Of a DNA stretch of 14,974 nt, positions 14,116 through 14,974 are shown piece after piece; positions within the stretch are counted from its first letter, which is position 1; every line of letters starts with the position of its first letter. The translations under genes were made by a program, and so were the position numbers. Below the pieces are notes generated by a model. It did no database searches and was not told where the DNA came from. It saw nothing but the letters and a program-made list of their open reading frames with translations. The stretch is from assembly GCA_013153755.1 (NCBI GenBank), contig JAADDU010000198.1, positions 1-14,974 of the forward strand. Reading direction: 5' to 3'. This DNA comes from Campylobacterota bacterium (lineage in GTDB: Bacteria; Campylobacterota; Campylobacteria; Campylobacterales; Sulfurimonadaceae).

Positions 14116-14974
14116 ATGCTATTGATTAGATATAGCTTATCATTACTCTTCTTTTCTTTTATCGTTCTATTTTCAGGATGTGGAGGTGGAGGAAGTAGTA
14201 GTGTAGTTATTACCCCCACAGTAACCTCAAATTTTGTGGATGATCCTGTTGAAAATCTTAATTTTACTTGTTCTTCTGGAACTACTGGCATAACAGATAA
14301 ATCTGGTAAATATAGTTGTTGTGTTGGAGATAGTGTAATCTTTACTTTAGGTGCAACAACTCTAGGCCCTATAGATACTAGAACTGGTATGGTAACACCT
14401 TATGATGTATTTCCAACTAATATAAGAGCAGCAGTAAATTTAGCAACTCTTCTTCAGTCTTTAGATAATAATACGACAGATAGTATCATATCTCTTGATA
14501 ATAATTTGCTAAGTATGTTAGGTGTTATAGATTTTACACTAGCACCGAGTGATTTTAAAACGGCTGTTGAAGCTATGCTTAATAAAAGTTTGATAGATGA
14601 CACCCTTGCAAGAACAAATATGGATGCATCAATTAGAGCAAATGGTGGTACACCTCCAACACTTGGAAATCATATTCCAGTTGCTACAACTACAAGTTTA
14701 GATGCTATACAAGATACAAATTTAACAGGTTTTTTGGCTGGAATTGACATAGATGGAGATAGTGTTATTACCTATATAAAAGTATCAGACCCTAGTCACG
14801 GAACTTTAAATATCAATGCAGATGGAAGCTTTAGTTATATGCCAGATGCAAGCTATAATGGATTAGATAGTTTTAGCTATAAAGTTAATGATGGTACTGT
14901 AGATAGTGTGGCTGTTAGTGTAACTATTCATATATTAGATGTTGCAAATGGTACTGTACCTGTTAATGATAGTG
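14116..14974 (+). CDS. Large surface lipoprotein with Ig/cadherin-like repeat (3' end missing)
   Basis: The frame is open from ATG 14116 to the window end, giving 286 residues. AAAGGA (14104-14109) lies six bases upstream. A type II signal peptide ends in LFSGC (Cys22), followed by a Gly/Ser linker. Residues about 40-120 form a recognisable exported-lipoprotein module (DDPVENLNFTC, DKSGKYSC, FTLGATTLG, TPYDVFPTN, AVNLATLLQSLD). Residues about 187-275 form an Ig/cadherin-like repeat of the kind seen in RTX-type adhesins, with HIPVA at the start, GIDIDGDSVITYIKV, DGSFSYMPDASYNGLDSFSYKVNDG and a closing V-x-V-T-I strand; DIDGD may bind calcium. A second repeat seems to begin at the end (PVNDS). 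It is probably a cell-surface adhesion or matrix protein. A 56-base gap separates it from the ATPase gene and no terminator is visible. Confidence 0.85.
   Translation, partial: MLLIRYSLSLLFFSFIVLFSGCGGGGSSSVVITPTVTSNFVDDPVENLNFTCSSGTTGITDKSGKYSCCVGDSVIFTLGATTLGPIDTRTGMVTPYDVFPTNIRAAVNLATLLQSLDNNTTDSIISLDNNLLSMLGVIDFTLAPSDFKTAVEAMLNKSLIDDTLARTNMDASIRANGGTPPTLGNHIPVATTTSLDAIQDTNLTGFLAGIDIDGDSVITYIKVSDPSHGTLNINADGSFSYMPDASYNGLDSFSYKVNDGTVDSVAVSVTIHILDVANGTVPVNDS

Noticed and set aside
9772..14974. A novel defence or genomic-island system in the right third
   Set aside because: There is no integrase, tRNA boundary, direct repeat or transposase, and composition looks like the rest of the window. 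The AAA+ ATPase beside envelope genes is suggestive but not enough to claim a system.

Overview
The window comes from an AT-rich bacterial chromosome, most likely of the Campylobacterota (the epsilon group, close to Sulfurimonas/Sulfuricurvum-type sulfur bacteria; the genus is a guess). The evidence is an FqrB-type reductase without a CxxC motif, a short BioB, a TopA with several C-terminal zinc ribbons, an epsilon-type flagellin behind a sigma-28 promoter, tight four-base gene overlaps and frequent TTG starts. I see no tRNA, rRNA, CRISPR array or insertion sequence. The gene content is mostly ordinary chromosome, with a more accessory-looking right third.

Layout. (1) 1-903 (+): the 3' part of an NADPH:flavodoxin/quinone oxidoreductase (fqrB type); its stop interlocks with the stop of the convergent next gene. 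(2) 900-5646 (-): a compact operon read topA, YfcE-like phosphodiesterase, bioB, cation:proton antiporter, with gaps or overlaps of only a few bases. (3) 5647-7284 (+): a flagellin gene with a sigma-28 promoter, a structured leader that looks like a CsrA target, and two hairpins downstream. (4) 7287-8153 (-): a DUF234-type protein lacking its usual ATPase domain but carrying a nuclease-like motif. (5) 8216-9687 (+): a three-gene operon of a 52-residue four-cysteine protein, a small lipoprotein, and endonuclease IV (nfo). (6) 9772-14059 (+): a run of lipoprotein alpha/beta hydrolase, FadL-type outer-membrane channel and a large AAA+ ATPase, each starting within a few bases of the previous stop. 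(7) 14116-14974 (+): the start of a large surface lipoprotein with Ig/cadherin-like repeats, cut by the window end.

How the genes fit together. The topA operon is housekeeping. The flagellin unit is a late flagellar transcription unit whose translation is probably controlled by the CsrA-FliW switch. The most suggestive accessory group is the hydrolase-FadL pair: an envelope-anchored esterase could release fatty acids or other hydrophobic acids and the FadL channel could import them. The co-directional AAA+ ATPase and the adhesin-like lipoprotein may or may not belong to the same function.
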